Source of the DNA: Gulosibacter massiliensis
Lineage (GTDB): Bacteria; Actinomycetota; Actinomycetes; Actinomycetales; Microbacteriaceae
Assembly: GCA_945901035.1 (NCBI GenBank)
Contig: CAMDKN010000079.1
Location: 1 to 6,196 of the forward strand
DNA length: 6,196 bases
Direction: 5' to 3'
In this document: one piece after another, positions 1-6,196 of the stretch
Position numbering within the stretch: the stretch's first letter is position 1
Layout: every line of letters starts with the position of its first letter
The notes under the pieces: generated by a model
Told to the model about the DNA's origin: nothing
Databases searched by the model: none
Seen by the model: only the letters and a program-made list of their open reading frames with translations
Made by a program: the position numbers and the translations under genes

Positions 1-323
1 AGTTCGCGAAGATGGCATTCGAGCGCGTCGGGCACGTTCACCTCAAGGACATCCGCCTCGACGTGGTTCCGGCGGTTCTTCGCCGCGAGGTGTCGCTCAT
101 GGCGGCCACGCAGGCGGGCGTGTTCACCAACCTTGGCGCGGGCGACGTCGACATCCTCGGTGTCGTCCAGACCCTCGAGTCCGCCGGCTATCGCGGCTGG
201 TACGTCATCGAACAAGACACGGCGATCACGGGTGGATTCCCCGCCGAGGGCGACGGTCCCGTCCACCAAGTCGCCGCGTCCCTCAAATATTTGACCGACG
301 TCGTCGCACCGACACTCGGATAA
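1..323 (+). CDS. iolE: Inosose dehydratase IolE, C-terminal part (5' end outside window)
   Basis: The reading frame is open from base 3 to the TAA at 321-323, giving the last 106 residues of a protein that starts left of the window; the family is usually about 300 residues. IolE is a cytoplasmic xylose-isomerase-like TIM barrel that dehydrates scyllo-inosose (2-keto-myo-inositol) to 3D-trihydroxycyclohexane-1,2-dione. Visible hallmarks, counted from the first visible residue, are GHVHLKD at 10-16, a GVF.NLGAGDVD stretch at 39-50, and GYRGWYVIEQD at 62-72, whose Glu70 is the expected C-terminal metal ligand of this fold. The ATG at base 12 lies inside the conserved region and is not the true start. 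It is followed after 5 bases by iolC, so the two are almost certainly co-transcribed. The IolE call rests on these motifs plus the neighbours. Another sugar isomerase/epimerase of the same fold is the only serious alternative. Confidence 0.9.
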   Translation, partial: FAKMAFERVGHVHLKDIRLDVVPAVLRREVSLMAATQAGVFTNLGAGDVDILGVVQTLESAGYRGWYVIEQDTAITGGFPAEGDGPVHQVAASLKYLTDVVAPTLG

Positions 324-328
324 CCGCC

Positions 329-1273
329 GTGTCCACCTGGGAAGTTCTGAGTGTCGGTCGAATCAGTGTCGATTTGTACGCGGTCGAGCCGAATATCGGA
401 TTCGACGGACAGCAGAGTTTCCAGAAATCCGTCGGCGGGAGTCCCACCAACGTGGCGGTGGCCGCCGCTCAGTTGGGACACCGTGTGGGCCTCGTCACGA
501 AAGTCGGCGATGACGCGTTTGGCGATTACGTTCGAGGTCGCTTGAACAACTGGGGGGTCGCCACCGATTTCGTCACGTCCCAACCCAACGCACAGACTCC
601 GCTCGCTCTGGCGGCTCTGACGCCTCCGGAAAGCCCCACCGTCATCTTTTACCGGGGTCCGGCTGCGCCCGACACCACACTGACGACCGACGACGTCCCC
701 GCTGACGTCGTGCGCGACACGCCAATTCTGTGGATCAGCCAGGGCTCGTTGGCGCAGGGAACCACCGCCGAGACCTGCCTCACGTGGATGGGAATGCGGT
801 CACGCGAACAACACACCATCCTGGATTTGGACTATCGACCCTCGCTGTGGGCGGACCGAGACGCGGCGCGCGCCATGGCGACGCGGGCGATTGCCCTGGC
901 CACCGTGGTCGTCGGCAACCGAGAAGAGTGTGCCGTTGCCGTCGGAACCGACGTGCCGGATGGCGCGGCCGACCTGTTATTGGCCGCCGGCGCCACACTC
1001 GCCATCATCAAACTCGGTGCGGACGGTGCGCTGATGGCGACCGCAACCGAGCGGATTCGAATTCCGGCCACCCCGATTGACGTCGTGTGTGGGCTCGGCG
1101 CTGGTGACGCATTCGGTGGGGCGCTCTGCCACGGATTGCTGGGCGGCTGGGATCTAGAACGTATCGGGCGTGCGGCCAACGCCGCCGGAGCGCTGGTGTC
1201 CACCAAACTCACCTGCGCCGACGCAATGCCGAACGTTGCCGAATTGGACGAAATGATCGGAGCGACCGCATGA
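329..1273 (+). CDS. iolC: 5-dehydro-2-deoxygluconokinase IolC (PfkB family)
   Basis: A cytoplasmic PfkB/ribokinase-family kinase of 314 residues, close to the usual IolC length. It phosphorylates 2-deoxy-5-keto-D-gluconate to the 6-phosphate with ATP. The N-terminal beta strand VLSVGRISVDLYA (residues 6-18) resembles other IolC proteins. The substrate-side motif VGGSPTNVAVAAAQLG spans 35-50, LDLDYRPSLW spans 165-174, NREE 197-200 and KLGADGAL 228-235. The anion-hole and catalytic-base motif GLGAGDAFGGAL spans 255-266, with Asp260 as the expected catalytic base. The GTG start is chosen because it places the first strand correctly and lies 5 bases after the iolE stop. No good Shine-Dalgarno precedes it, so translation probably depends on ribosomes finishing iolE. 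The stop overlaps the next start as ATGA. There is no C-terminal DUF2090 extension of the kind fused to IolC in some proteobacteria. A ketodeoxygluconate or fructose kinase is a less likely alternative given the neighbours. Confidence 0.93.
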   Translation: MSTWEVLSVGRISVDLYAVEPNIGFDGQQSFQKSVGGSPTNVAVAAAQLGHRVGLVTKVGDDAFGDYVRGRLNNWGVATDFVTSQPNAQTPLALAALTPPESPTVIFYRGPAAPDTTLTTDDVPADVVRDTPILWISQGSLAQGTTAETCLTWMGMRSREQHTILDLDYRPSLWADRDAARAMATRAIALATVVVGNREECAVAVGTDVPDGAADLLLAAGATLAIIKLGADGALMATATERIRIPATPIDVVCGLGAGDAFGGALCHGLLGGWDLERIGRAANAAGALVSTKLTCADAMPNVAELDEMIGATA

Positions 1274-2187
1274 CACTCGACCGCGACCTGTACCGCGCCC
1301 TACTCGACGCGAGGGTGTTTGAACCGCAGGCACTTCTCGATGCCCTCACGTCACGGCGACGCCGAACGATCGCCGGAACCGACGGCAAACTGCTCATCTT
1401 GGCCGCCGATCACACCGCGCGCGGCAAAATTTCGCTGGGCGCAGACGCCCTCGCGATGGCGGATCGTTTCACTCTGCTGGAACGATTGGTCCGTTGTCTC
1501 GCCCTGCCGCACGTCGACGGCGTGCTGGCGAGCGCCGACATCCTCGAGGAACTCGCGTGGCTCGGAGCGCTGGATGGCAAGTTGGCACTCGGCACGATCA
1601 ACCGGGGTGGCATCATCGGCGCGCGCTGGGAACTCGACGACCGCGTCTCGGCCTATGACGTCGACCATGTCGAATCGATGGGGCTGGACGGTGGGAAAAC
1701 CTTGATTCGCATCGATTACAGCGACCCGAGCGTCGCCCGTACTCTCGAAACGGTCGCTCGGATCTCGACCGAACTGGCCGACCGCCGAATCATGTCCCTC
1801 ATCGAACCCTTGCCCTATGTGACGCAGCCGGGAGGGAATCCGACGCTGGACACATCCGATGACGCGCTCGTCAAGGTTGTCGCCATCGCATCCGGTCTTG
1901 GCGCCGTCTCGGCGTACACCTGGCTCAAGGTACCCGCGAGTTCCCGAATGACGGAGGTTGCGGGAGCGACGACGCTGCCGATCCTGATGTTGGGGGGCGA
2001 ACCCGGGCCGGACGCGAATGAAACTTTTGGACTCTGGGAACAATCCATGGCAGAGCCCAACGTTCGCGGACTCGTCGCGGGTCGCGCATTGCTCTACCCG
2101 AACGACGGTGATTCGGAAGGCGCCGTTGTGCGAGCGTCGTCCATCGTTCGCCCGGGCCACACATTCACCACGGAAGGCGCATCATGA
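1270..2187 (+). CDS. Cgl0159-family (beta/alpha)8 aldolase-like protein; candidate DKGP aldolase
   Basis: A 305-residue protein resembling the Cgl0159 family, named after a Corynebacterium glutamicum protein of the inositol region and related to DhnA/LsrF-type class I aldolases. What can be seen: LLILAADHTARGK at 41-53, matching the D-H-x-x-R-G element at the first barrel strand of these aldolases; RIDYSD at 147-152; YTWLKVPAS at 216-224, where Lys220 is placed as a Schiff-base lysine would be; and glycine-rich LMLGGEPG at 239-246 and GLVAGRALLYP at 267-277, like the phosphate-binding end of the barrel. The inferred role is cleavage of 2-deoxy-5-keto-gluconate 6-phosphate to DHAP and malonate semialdehyde, taking the place of IolJ. 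This rests on fold and position right after the kinase and is not proven by sequence. The start ATG overlaps the iolC stop (ATGA), with GGAG at 1259-1262 seven bases upstream. The stop likewise overlaps the iolB start. Confidence 0.85.
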   Translation: MTLDRDLYRALLDARVFEPQALLDALTSRRRRTIAGTDGKLLILAADHTARGKISLGADALAMADRFTLLERLVRCLALPHVDGVLASADILEELAWLGALDGKLALGTINRGGIIGARWELDDRVSAYDVDHVESMGLDGGKTLIRIDYSDPSVARTLETVARISTELADRRIMSLIEPLPYVTQPGGNPTLDTSDDALVKVVAIASGLGAVSAYTWLKVPASSRMTEVAGATTLPILMLGGEPGPDANETFGLWEQSMAEPNVRGLVAGRALLYPNDGDSEGAVVRASSIVRPGHTFTTEGAS

Positions 2188-3077
2188 CCTGGTATCACCC
2201 GGCGGGAACCCTCGCCACGGACACGGCCGACCTGCACGTCACTCCGGAAAACGCGGGTTGGGCATACAGCGGGCTGCAGGTTTTTACTCTGTCTACCGGC
2301 TCTCCCGTGAGTGTGACGCTGACCGGGGAAGAGGGCGTAATTGTGCCCCTGTCCGCGCGAAACGTCGCGGTCACGATTGATGGTGCGCCATTCACGCTGG
2401 AGGGACGCGATGGCGTGTTCGATTCGGTGTCGGACTGGATTTACGCACCCGTTGGGTCACTCGTCACCCTGAGCGGTGAGTCGGGCGAGATCGCGATCTG
2501 CACCGCTCGTGCTTCGGAGGTTTTCCCCGTTGCTCACGTCGCCGCCGCGGACGTGTCGGTCGAGGTGCGCGGATCGGGACAAGCGACCCGCCAAGTGACC
2601 AACATTGCCACCCCCGGCTCGTTTACCGCCGCCCACAAGATCAACGTCTGCGAGGTCATCACACCGGGTGGCAATTGGTCGTCATGGCCTCCGCACCGCC
2701 ACGACGGCATCGGAGACTGCCCGACCAACAACGAAGAGATCTATTACTTCCGAATTGGCCGGAACGACAAGCCCCACGGAGACCCCACCGGAACCGGACT
2801 TTTTCGCTTGTACACCGTGAGCGGTTCGGTCGACGAGACACTGTCGGTGCGCGACGGAGATGTGTACGTTGTTCCCGAGGGGTACCACGGTCCCACCGTC
2901 GCACCCCCCGAATACCCGATGTACTTCCTCAACGTCCTCGCCGGTCCCGCCGAGGACAGAACCATGGCGTTTTGTGATGACCCCGCCCACCACTGGATCC
3001 GCGATTCGTGGAACACCCAAACCCAAGACCCCCGATTGCCGTGGACCACGGCAGCCGGCCGAACCGAAAAGAGCTGA
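2184..3077 (+). CDS. iolB: 5-deoxy-glucuronate isomerase IolB
   Basis: A bicupin metal-dependent isomerase of 297 residues, typical for the family, acting in the cytoplasm to convert 5-deoxy-D-glucuronate to 2-deoxy-5-keto-D-gluconate, the IolC substrate. The N-terminal cupin (about residues 20-110) is degenerate. The C-terminal cupin carries the metal site: PPHRHD at 169-174 (His171, His173), the EEIYYF segment at 184-189, and VVPEGYHGP at 229-237 (His235). The C-terminal signature of the family is clear, with MAFCDDPAHHWIRDSW at 261-276 and DPRLPWT at 282-288. The start ATG overlaps the preceding stop (ATGA) and has a good ribosome site, GGAAGG at 2172-2177, six bases upstream. Only 2 bases separate its stop from the next start. 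KduI, a related bicupin isomerase, is an alternative on fold alone, but the C-terminal signature and the neighbours favour IolB strongly. Confidence 0.95.
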   Translation: MTWYHPAGTLATDTADLHVTPENAGWAYSGLQVFTLSTGSPVSVTLTGEEGVIVPLSARNVAVTIDGAPFTLEGRDGVFDSVSDWIYAPVGSLVTLSGESGEIAICTARASEVFPVAHVAAADVSVEVRGSGQATRQVTNIATPGSFTAAHKINVCEVITPGGNWSSWPPHRHDGIGDCPTNNEEIYYFRIGRNDKPHGDPTGTGLFRLYTVSGSVDETLSVRDGDVYVVPEGYHGPTVAPPEYPMYFLNVLAGPAEDRTMAFCDDPAHHWIRDSWNTQTQDPRLPWTTAAGRTEKS

Positions 3078-3079
3078 AC

Positions 3080-4264
3080 ATGAACCGTCGCATTGGAGTT
3101 GCCGTCCTCGGATTGGGCTGGATGGGTCAGGCGCATTCGCGCTCGATGCTGCGCATCCCGTCGCTGTTCCCCGATCGTTCGTTTGACCCCGTTCTGGTTG
3201 TCTGTGCGGACACGGAAGAAGAACGTCGCGAACGCGCCGTGCGCGACTTCGGATTCGAACGTGCCGTCGCGGATTGGCGCGAGGCCATCAACTCGGATGA
3301 CGTCGATGTGGTCTGGGTGACCGCACCGAACATGCTTCACATCCCGATGATTGAGGCCGCGTGCGCCGCCGGCAAGGCGGTCTTCAGTGAAAAGCCCATC
3401 GGCGGCAAGCCGGAACAAACGGTGGCCGCGTTCACCGCTGCGCAGGCCGCCGGTGTCCGCACCGGTGTCGGGTACAACTATTTGTGGTCACCGCTCGTCA
3501 TGCACGCACGCCACTTGATTGAATCGGGCGCCCTGGGCGAAATCACCCACTACCGCGGTCGATTCATCTCGATGTACGGCAGTGACGAACTGGGTCTCTT
3601 GACCTGGCGATTCATCCTCGACCAGGCCGGATACGGCGTGACGAGTGACATCCTGAGCCACTCCGTGTCCATGGCACAGTTCCTCGTGGGCGGCATCACC
3701 GATGTGGTGGGCATGCGGAACACGACTATTCCGAAACGCCCCCTCCCCACCGGAGCGGCCAGCCACTACGGCCGTGGTCGACCCGAAGACCCCAAGGGCG
3801 ATGTTGAGAACGAAGACTTCGCGTCCATGCTCTGCCACTTCGAGAACGGTGCGACCGGCACGTTCGAGGTCAGCCGCACCATGGTCGGTCCCGAAAGCCA
3901 GAACGCCTTCGAGGTTTACGGAACGAAGGGTGCGGTCGCCTGGAACCTCGAAAAGATGAACGAGTTGCAGTACTACAAACTCACGGAAGACCCCAGCTCG
4001 GGATACACCACCATCTTTGGTGGCGATCGCTTCCCGTTCCACGGCGTCTTTTCACCCGGTCAAGCCAATCCGATCGCGTTTGAAGACCTCGTCGCCATCG
4101 AGGACTACTCGTTCCTCGAGTCCATCGCAACCGATACGCCGTTCTCGCCCAGTTTCCGTGAAGCGGTCGACGTGGTGAATGTTCAGCAGGCGCTCATCGA
4201 TTCGTGGGATTCGAAGACGTGGGAAACCGTGGTCGACCTGGCAGGAGATTCTCGTGGCAAGTAA
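3080..4264 (+). CDS. Gfo/Idh/MocA-family oxidoreductase, probable inositol (cyclitol) dehydrogenase
   Basis: A 394-residue NAD(P)-dependent dehydrogenase. The N-terminal Rossmann fold has VAVLGLGWMGQAHS at 7-20. The family motif SEKPIGG lies at 103-109 with Lys105, and the catalytic-type D-x-x-x-H pair is Asp190 and His194 in SDILSH. Further family-like segments are GYNYLWSP (131-138), NEDFAS (244-249) and FEVYGTKGAVAWN (277-289). Its likely role is oxidation of an inositol or related cyclitol to the ketone used by IolE. It is longer than classical IolG (about 340 residues) and starts differently, resembling a second class of oxidoreductases that I recall from actinobacterial iol clusters. 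The substrate (myo-, scyllo-, chiro-inositol or other) is therefore open and no symbol is given. The ATG at 3080 is preferred over an in-frame GTG at 3008, which would add 24 unconserved residues inside iolB. A weak AAAAGAG lies at 3067-3073. The 3' end overlaps iolD by 11 bases. Confidence 0.88.
   Translation: MNRRIGVAVLGLGWMGQAHSRSMLRIPSLFPDRSFDPVLVVCADTEEERRERAVRDFGFERAVADWREAINSDDVDVVWVTAPNMLHIPMIEAACAAGKAVFSEKPIGGKPEQTVAAFTAAQAAGVRTGVGYNYLWSPLVMHARHLIESGALGEITHYRGRFISMYGSDELGLLTWRFILDQAGYGVTSDILSHSVSMAQFLVGGITDVVGMRNTTIPKRPLPTGAASHYGRGRPEDPKGDVENEDFASMLCHFENGATGTFEVSRTMVGPESQNAFEVYGTKGAVAWNLEKMNELQYYKLTEDPSSGYTTIFGGDRFPFHGVFSPGQANPIAFEDLVAIEDYSFLESIATDTPFSPSFREAVDVVNVQQALIDSWDSKTWETVVDLAGDSRGK
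4243..4247 (+). promoter_or_regulatory. Ribosome binding site AGGAG for iolD
   Basis: AGGAG lies six bases before the GTG at 4254, inside the last codons of the oxidoreductase gene. It is the best Shine-Dalgarno in the window. It decides the iolD start: the frame is open further upstream to an ATG at 4179, but the residues this adds are arginine-rich shadow translation of the preceding gene and unlike any IolD N-terminus. Confidence 0.8.
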
Positions 4265-6104
4265 GACCATTCGGCTCACCACCGCCGAGGCGCTGGTTCG
4301 CTTCCTCATCGCGCAACGGACAAACGTCGACGGTGCTAACGTGCCTCTGTTCCCCGGTGTGTACGGGATTTTCGGGCACGGAAACGTGACCAGTCTCGGC
4401 CACTCGCTCGAAACGCACCGTCAGGAACTGCCCGTCTGGCGCGGGCAAAACGAACAGGGCATGGGCCTCGCGGCGGCGGCATTCGCCAAGGCAGCGCGGC
4501 GTCAGCAAATCATGGTGTGCACCTCGTCCATCGGACCCGGTGCGACCAACATGGTGACGGCGGCGGGAGTAGCTATGTCCAACCGCCTGCCCGTGCTGTT
4601 CATCGCCGGTGACACGTTCGTTTCGCGACTTCCCGACCCGGTGCTGCAGCAGGTCGAACACTTCGGGGTTCCCTCGATCACCGTCAACGACGCGTTTCAG
4701 CCGGTCGTTCGTTACTGGGATCGCATCACGCATCCGGCCCAGATTCTGAGCTCGCTTCCGCAGGCGGTCGCGACGATGCTCGACCCGGGTGATTGCGGGC
4801 CGGCGTTTATCGGACTACCCCAGGACGTCGCCGCCGACGCATTCGACTACCCCGAGAGTTTCTTCACGGTGACCGTTCACGAGAGCCCCCGGCCTCGGCC
4901 CGACCTCGGTCAACTCGCCCGTGCCGTGGCGGCCCTTCGTTCCGCGAAACGTCCCGTCATCATCGCGGGAGGCGGCGTGCACTATTCGCGCGCCGAACAC
5001 GAACTCGCCGACTTCGCCGAGAAGTTCGGCATCCCCGTCGTCGAAACGGTCGCGGGAAAATCATCGCTGCTGGCGAGCCACCCTCGCTATTCGGGCCCGC
5101 TCGGCGTGACCGGCGCGGCGGCGGCGAACCAAGTCGTGAGCGCGGCGGACGTCGTACTCGCCGTCGGGACACGGCTCGAAGACTTCACCACGGGTTCGTG
5201 GACGCTGTTCGCCCCCGACGCCCAGTTCATCGGCGTGAACGCGGCTCGGTTTGACGCGGTCAAGCACCGGTCACTTCCTCTCGTCGCGGATGCCCGCGAA
5301 TCTCTCACAGAATTGAGTGCGGCTCTGACCGATTGGTCTGCTGACGAGGCGTGGACGGCCCGCGCGACCGAGTTGCGCGCCGACCTCACCGCATTCGTCA
5401 ACAGTCGCACCGCCGACGATGGCGTGTGGCCGCCCAGCTACGGGCAACTGGTTGGTCTGGTGCATGATTCGGCGACACCGGACGATTACGTGCTGACGGC
5501 TGCCGGTGGATTGCCCGGCGAGCTCAACATCAACTGGATGAGCAAAGGAATCGCCACCTTCGACTGCGAATACGGTTTCTCGTGCATGGGATACGAAATC
5601 TCGGGAGCCTGGGGTGCCGCCATGGCACGTCCCAGCGGCGAGGTCTACGCGATGGTTGGCGATGGTTCCTATTTGATGATGAACTCGGACATCTACGCGT
5701 CCGTGCTTTCTGGGCACAAAATGATCCTCGTCGTCTGTGACAACGAAGGCTATGCCGTGATCGAGCGGCTCCAAACGAGCCAGGGCGGAGCGTCGTATAA
5801 CAACATGCTCGCCGATTCCACCGGAACCGGCTCGGACGCACGGGTCGATTTCGCCGCACACGCTGCGGCGATGGGCGCCGTGACGTTCGAGGTTCACAGC
5901 CTCACCGAATTTGCCAATGCGCTGGCCAAGGCCAGGGCCGCAACAACGAGCGTCGTCATTGTCACCAAGGTTCGGGCGAGGGACTTTACCGAAGGCGGTG
6001 CGTTCTGGCAGGTTGGAGTGCCCGAGGTTTCCGATCGCGCAAGTGTCCTGACCGCTCGAGCCACGATGGACAAGGGTCTGACGAACCAACGACCAGGGGT
6101 CTAA
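4254..6104 (+). CDS. iolD: 3D-(3,5/4)-trihydroxycyclohexane-1,2-dione hydrolase IolD
   Basis: A ThDP- and Mg-dependent enzyme of the acetolactate synthase superfamily, 616 residues from the GTG start. It hydrolytically opens the inositol ring, giving 5-deoxy-D-glucuronate for IolB. The N-terminal pyrimidine-binding domain has GVYGIFGHGNVTSLG at 35-49 and RGQNEQGMGLAAAAFAKA at 63-80, with Glu67 as the ThDP-activating glutamate, then GPGATNM at 94-100. The middle domain (about 215-360) includes VIIAGGGV at 235-242. The C-terminal pyrophosphate domain has EYGFSCMGYEISGAWG at 439-454 and the metal/ThDP motif starting GDGSY at 469-473 and ending at Asn497 in CDNEGY, the expected spacing. All key residues are intact. 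It overlaps the preceding gene by 11 bases, which suggests translational coupling. It is the last complete gene here. Glyoxylate carboligase or acetolactate synthase would fit the fold but not these IolD-like segments or the context. Confidence 0.96.
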   Translation: MASKTIRLTTAEALVRFLIAQRTNVDGANVPLFPGVYGIFGHGNVTSLGHSLETHRQELPVWRGQNEQGMGLAAAAFAKAARRQQIMVCTSSIGPGATNMVTAAGVAMSNRLPVLFIAGDTFVSRLPDPVLQQVEHFGVPSITVNDAFQPVVRYWDRITHPAQILSSLPQAVATMLDPGDCGPAFIGLPQDVAADAFDYPESFFTVTVHESPRPRPDLGQLARAVAALRSAKRPVIIAGGGVHYSRAEHELADFAEKFGIPVVETVAGKSSLLASHPRYSGPLGVTGAAAANQVVSAADVVLAVGTRLEDFTTGSWTLFAPDAQFIGVNAARFDAVKHRSLPLVADARESLTELSAALTDWSADEAWTARATELRADLTAFVNSRTADDGVWPPSYGQLVGLVHDSATPDDYVLTAAGGLPGELNINWMSKGIATFDCEYGFSCMGYEISGAWGAAMARPSGEVYAMVGDGSYLMMNSDIYASVLSGHKMILVVCDNEGYAVIERLQTSQGGASYNNMLADSTGTGSDARVDFAAHAAAMGAVTFEVHSLTEFANALAKARAATTSVVIVTKVRARDFTEGGAFWQVGVPEVSDRASVLTARATMDKGLTNQRPGV

Positions 6105-6174
6105 CTCCTCCAGCGTTCAACCCTTCAGTAGAGTGAAACGATACCCAAAACGCGAGCGAGAGGTTGGGCCGAAA
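6105..6174 (+). other. Spacer after iolD
   Basis: This 70-base spacer is visibly less GC-rich than the genes and is the only real gap in the window. I see no strong GC-rich hairpin with a T-run, so there is no clear intrinsic terminator. It contains a small imperfect inverted repeat, TTCA at 6124-6127 and TGAA at 6134-6137, around a possible -10 element. GAGAGG at 6158-6163 could be a ribosome site for a start at 6175. Confidence 0.6.
6129..6134 (+). promoter_or_regulatory. Possible -10 promoter element TAGAGT
   Basis: TAGAGT fits the TANNNT pattern common in actinobacterial -10 elements. It lies in the less GC-rich spacer, about 40 bases before a candidate GTG start. No convincing -35 hexamer is seen at 16-19 bases upstream, which is common in this group but weakens the call. 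If real, it would drive the gene to the right separately from the iol genes. Confidence 0.3.
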
Positions 6175-6196
6175 GTGACCGCAGTGAAGCGTGCAA
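6175..6196 (+). CDS. Possible start of the next gene (cut by right edge)
   Basis: A GTG at 6175 opens a frame reading MTAVKRA to the end of the window, with GAGAGG eleven bases upstream; a second in-frame GTG lies at 6184. Seven codons are too few to identify the product. Inositol clusters often continue with a regulator, a transporter or iolA, but nothing here distinguishes these. Confidence 0.35.

Noticed and set aside
1351..2160. Long - strand open frame (269 codons) opposite the aldolase-like gene
   Set aside because: It lies fully opposite a well-supported gene, its translation is rich in Arg, Gly and Asp with no recognisable domain, and antisense open frames are expected in GC-rich DNA.
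3008..3079. Upstream GTG start extending the oxidoreductase by 24 residues
   Set aside because: The extension overlaps the conserved IolB C-terminus and adds a Pro/Arg-rich tail before the Rossmann strand; the ATG at 3080 puts the GLGWMG motif at the normal distance from the N-terminus.
2744..3418. - strand open frame (224 codons) spanning the iolB/oxidoreductase junction
   Set aside because: It crosses two real genes on the other strand and shows no domain; it is a codon-bias shadow.
4179..4253. Upstream ATG start extending iolD by 25 residues
   Set aside because: The added residues are arginine-rich shadow translation of the oxidoreductase gene, and a strong AGGAG site points to the GTG at 4254.
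5271..6089. Long - strand open frame (272 codons) opposite the 3' half of iolD
   Set aside because: It is antisense to the conserved ThDP domain, has low-complexity arginine/glycine-rich content, and shows no family resemblance or plausible ribosome site.
6115..6141. Possible terminator hairpin after iolD
   Set aside because: The only pairing found is short and AT-rich (TTCA/TGAA), with no GC stem or T-run.

Overview
The window is one compact gene cluster for catabolism of inositol (myo-inositol and probably related cyclitols), read entirely on the + strand. The DNA is GC-rich by eye, with strong G/C preference at third codon positions. It mixes ATG and GTG starts, and genes overlap or lie within 5 bases of each other. 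Gene content, especially the Cgl0159-type (beta/alpha)8 protein between iolC and iolB, points to an actinobacterium (Actinomycetota). The rank below that cannot be fixed from this window.

Layout: the 3' end of iolE (inosose dehydratase, cut by the left edge, to 323); iolC (5-dehydro-2-deoxygluconokinase, 329-1273); a Cgl0159-family aldolase-like gene (1270-2187); iolB (5-deoxy-glucuronate isomerase, 2184-3077); a Gfo/Idh/MocA-family NAD(P)-dependent oxidoreductase (3080-4264); and iolD (ThDP-dependent trihydroxycyclohexanedione hydrolase, 4254-6104). A short spacer (6105-6174) has a possible actinobacterial -10 element and is followed by what may be the first codons of another gene at 6175. 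Nothing is encoded convincingly on the - strand; its long open frames are shadows of the + strand genes.

Pathway: the oxidoreductase would oxidise an inositol to an inosose. IolE dehydrates the inosose, IolD hydrolytically opens the ring to 5-deoxy-glucuronate, IolB isomerises that to 2-deoxy-5-keto-gluconate, and IolC phosphorylates it. The Cgl0159-like protein is the best candidate in this window to cleave the phosphorylated product to DHAP and malonate semialdehyde, a step done by the unrelated class II aldolase IolJ in Bacillus. The malonate semialdehyde dehydrogenase (IolA), a transporter, a regulator and the main operon promoter are not in the window and are presumably outside it. This is mostly a known pathway, not a new system. 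The points worth a second look are the aldolase-like protein and the substrate of the oxidoreductase.
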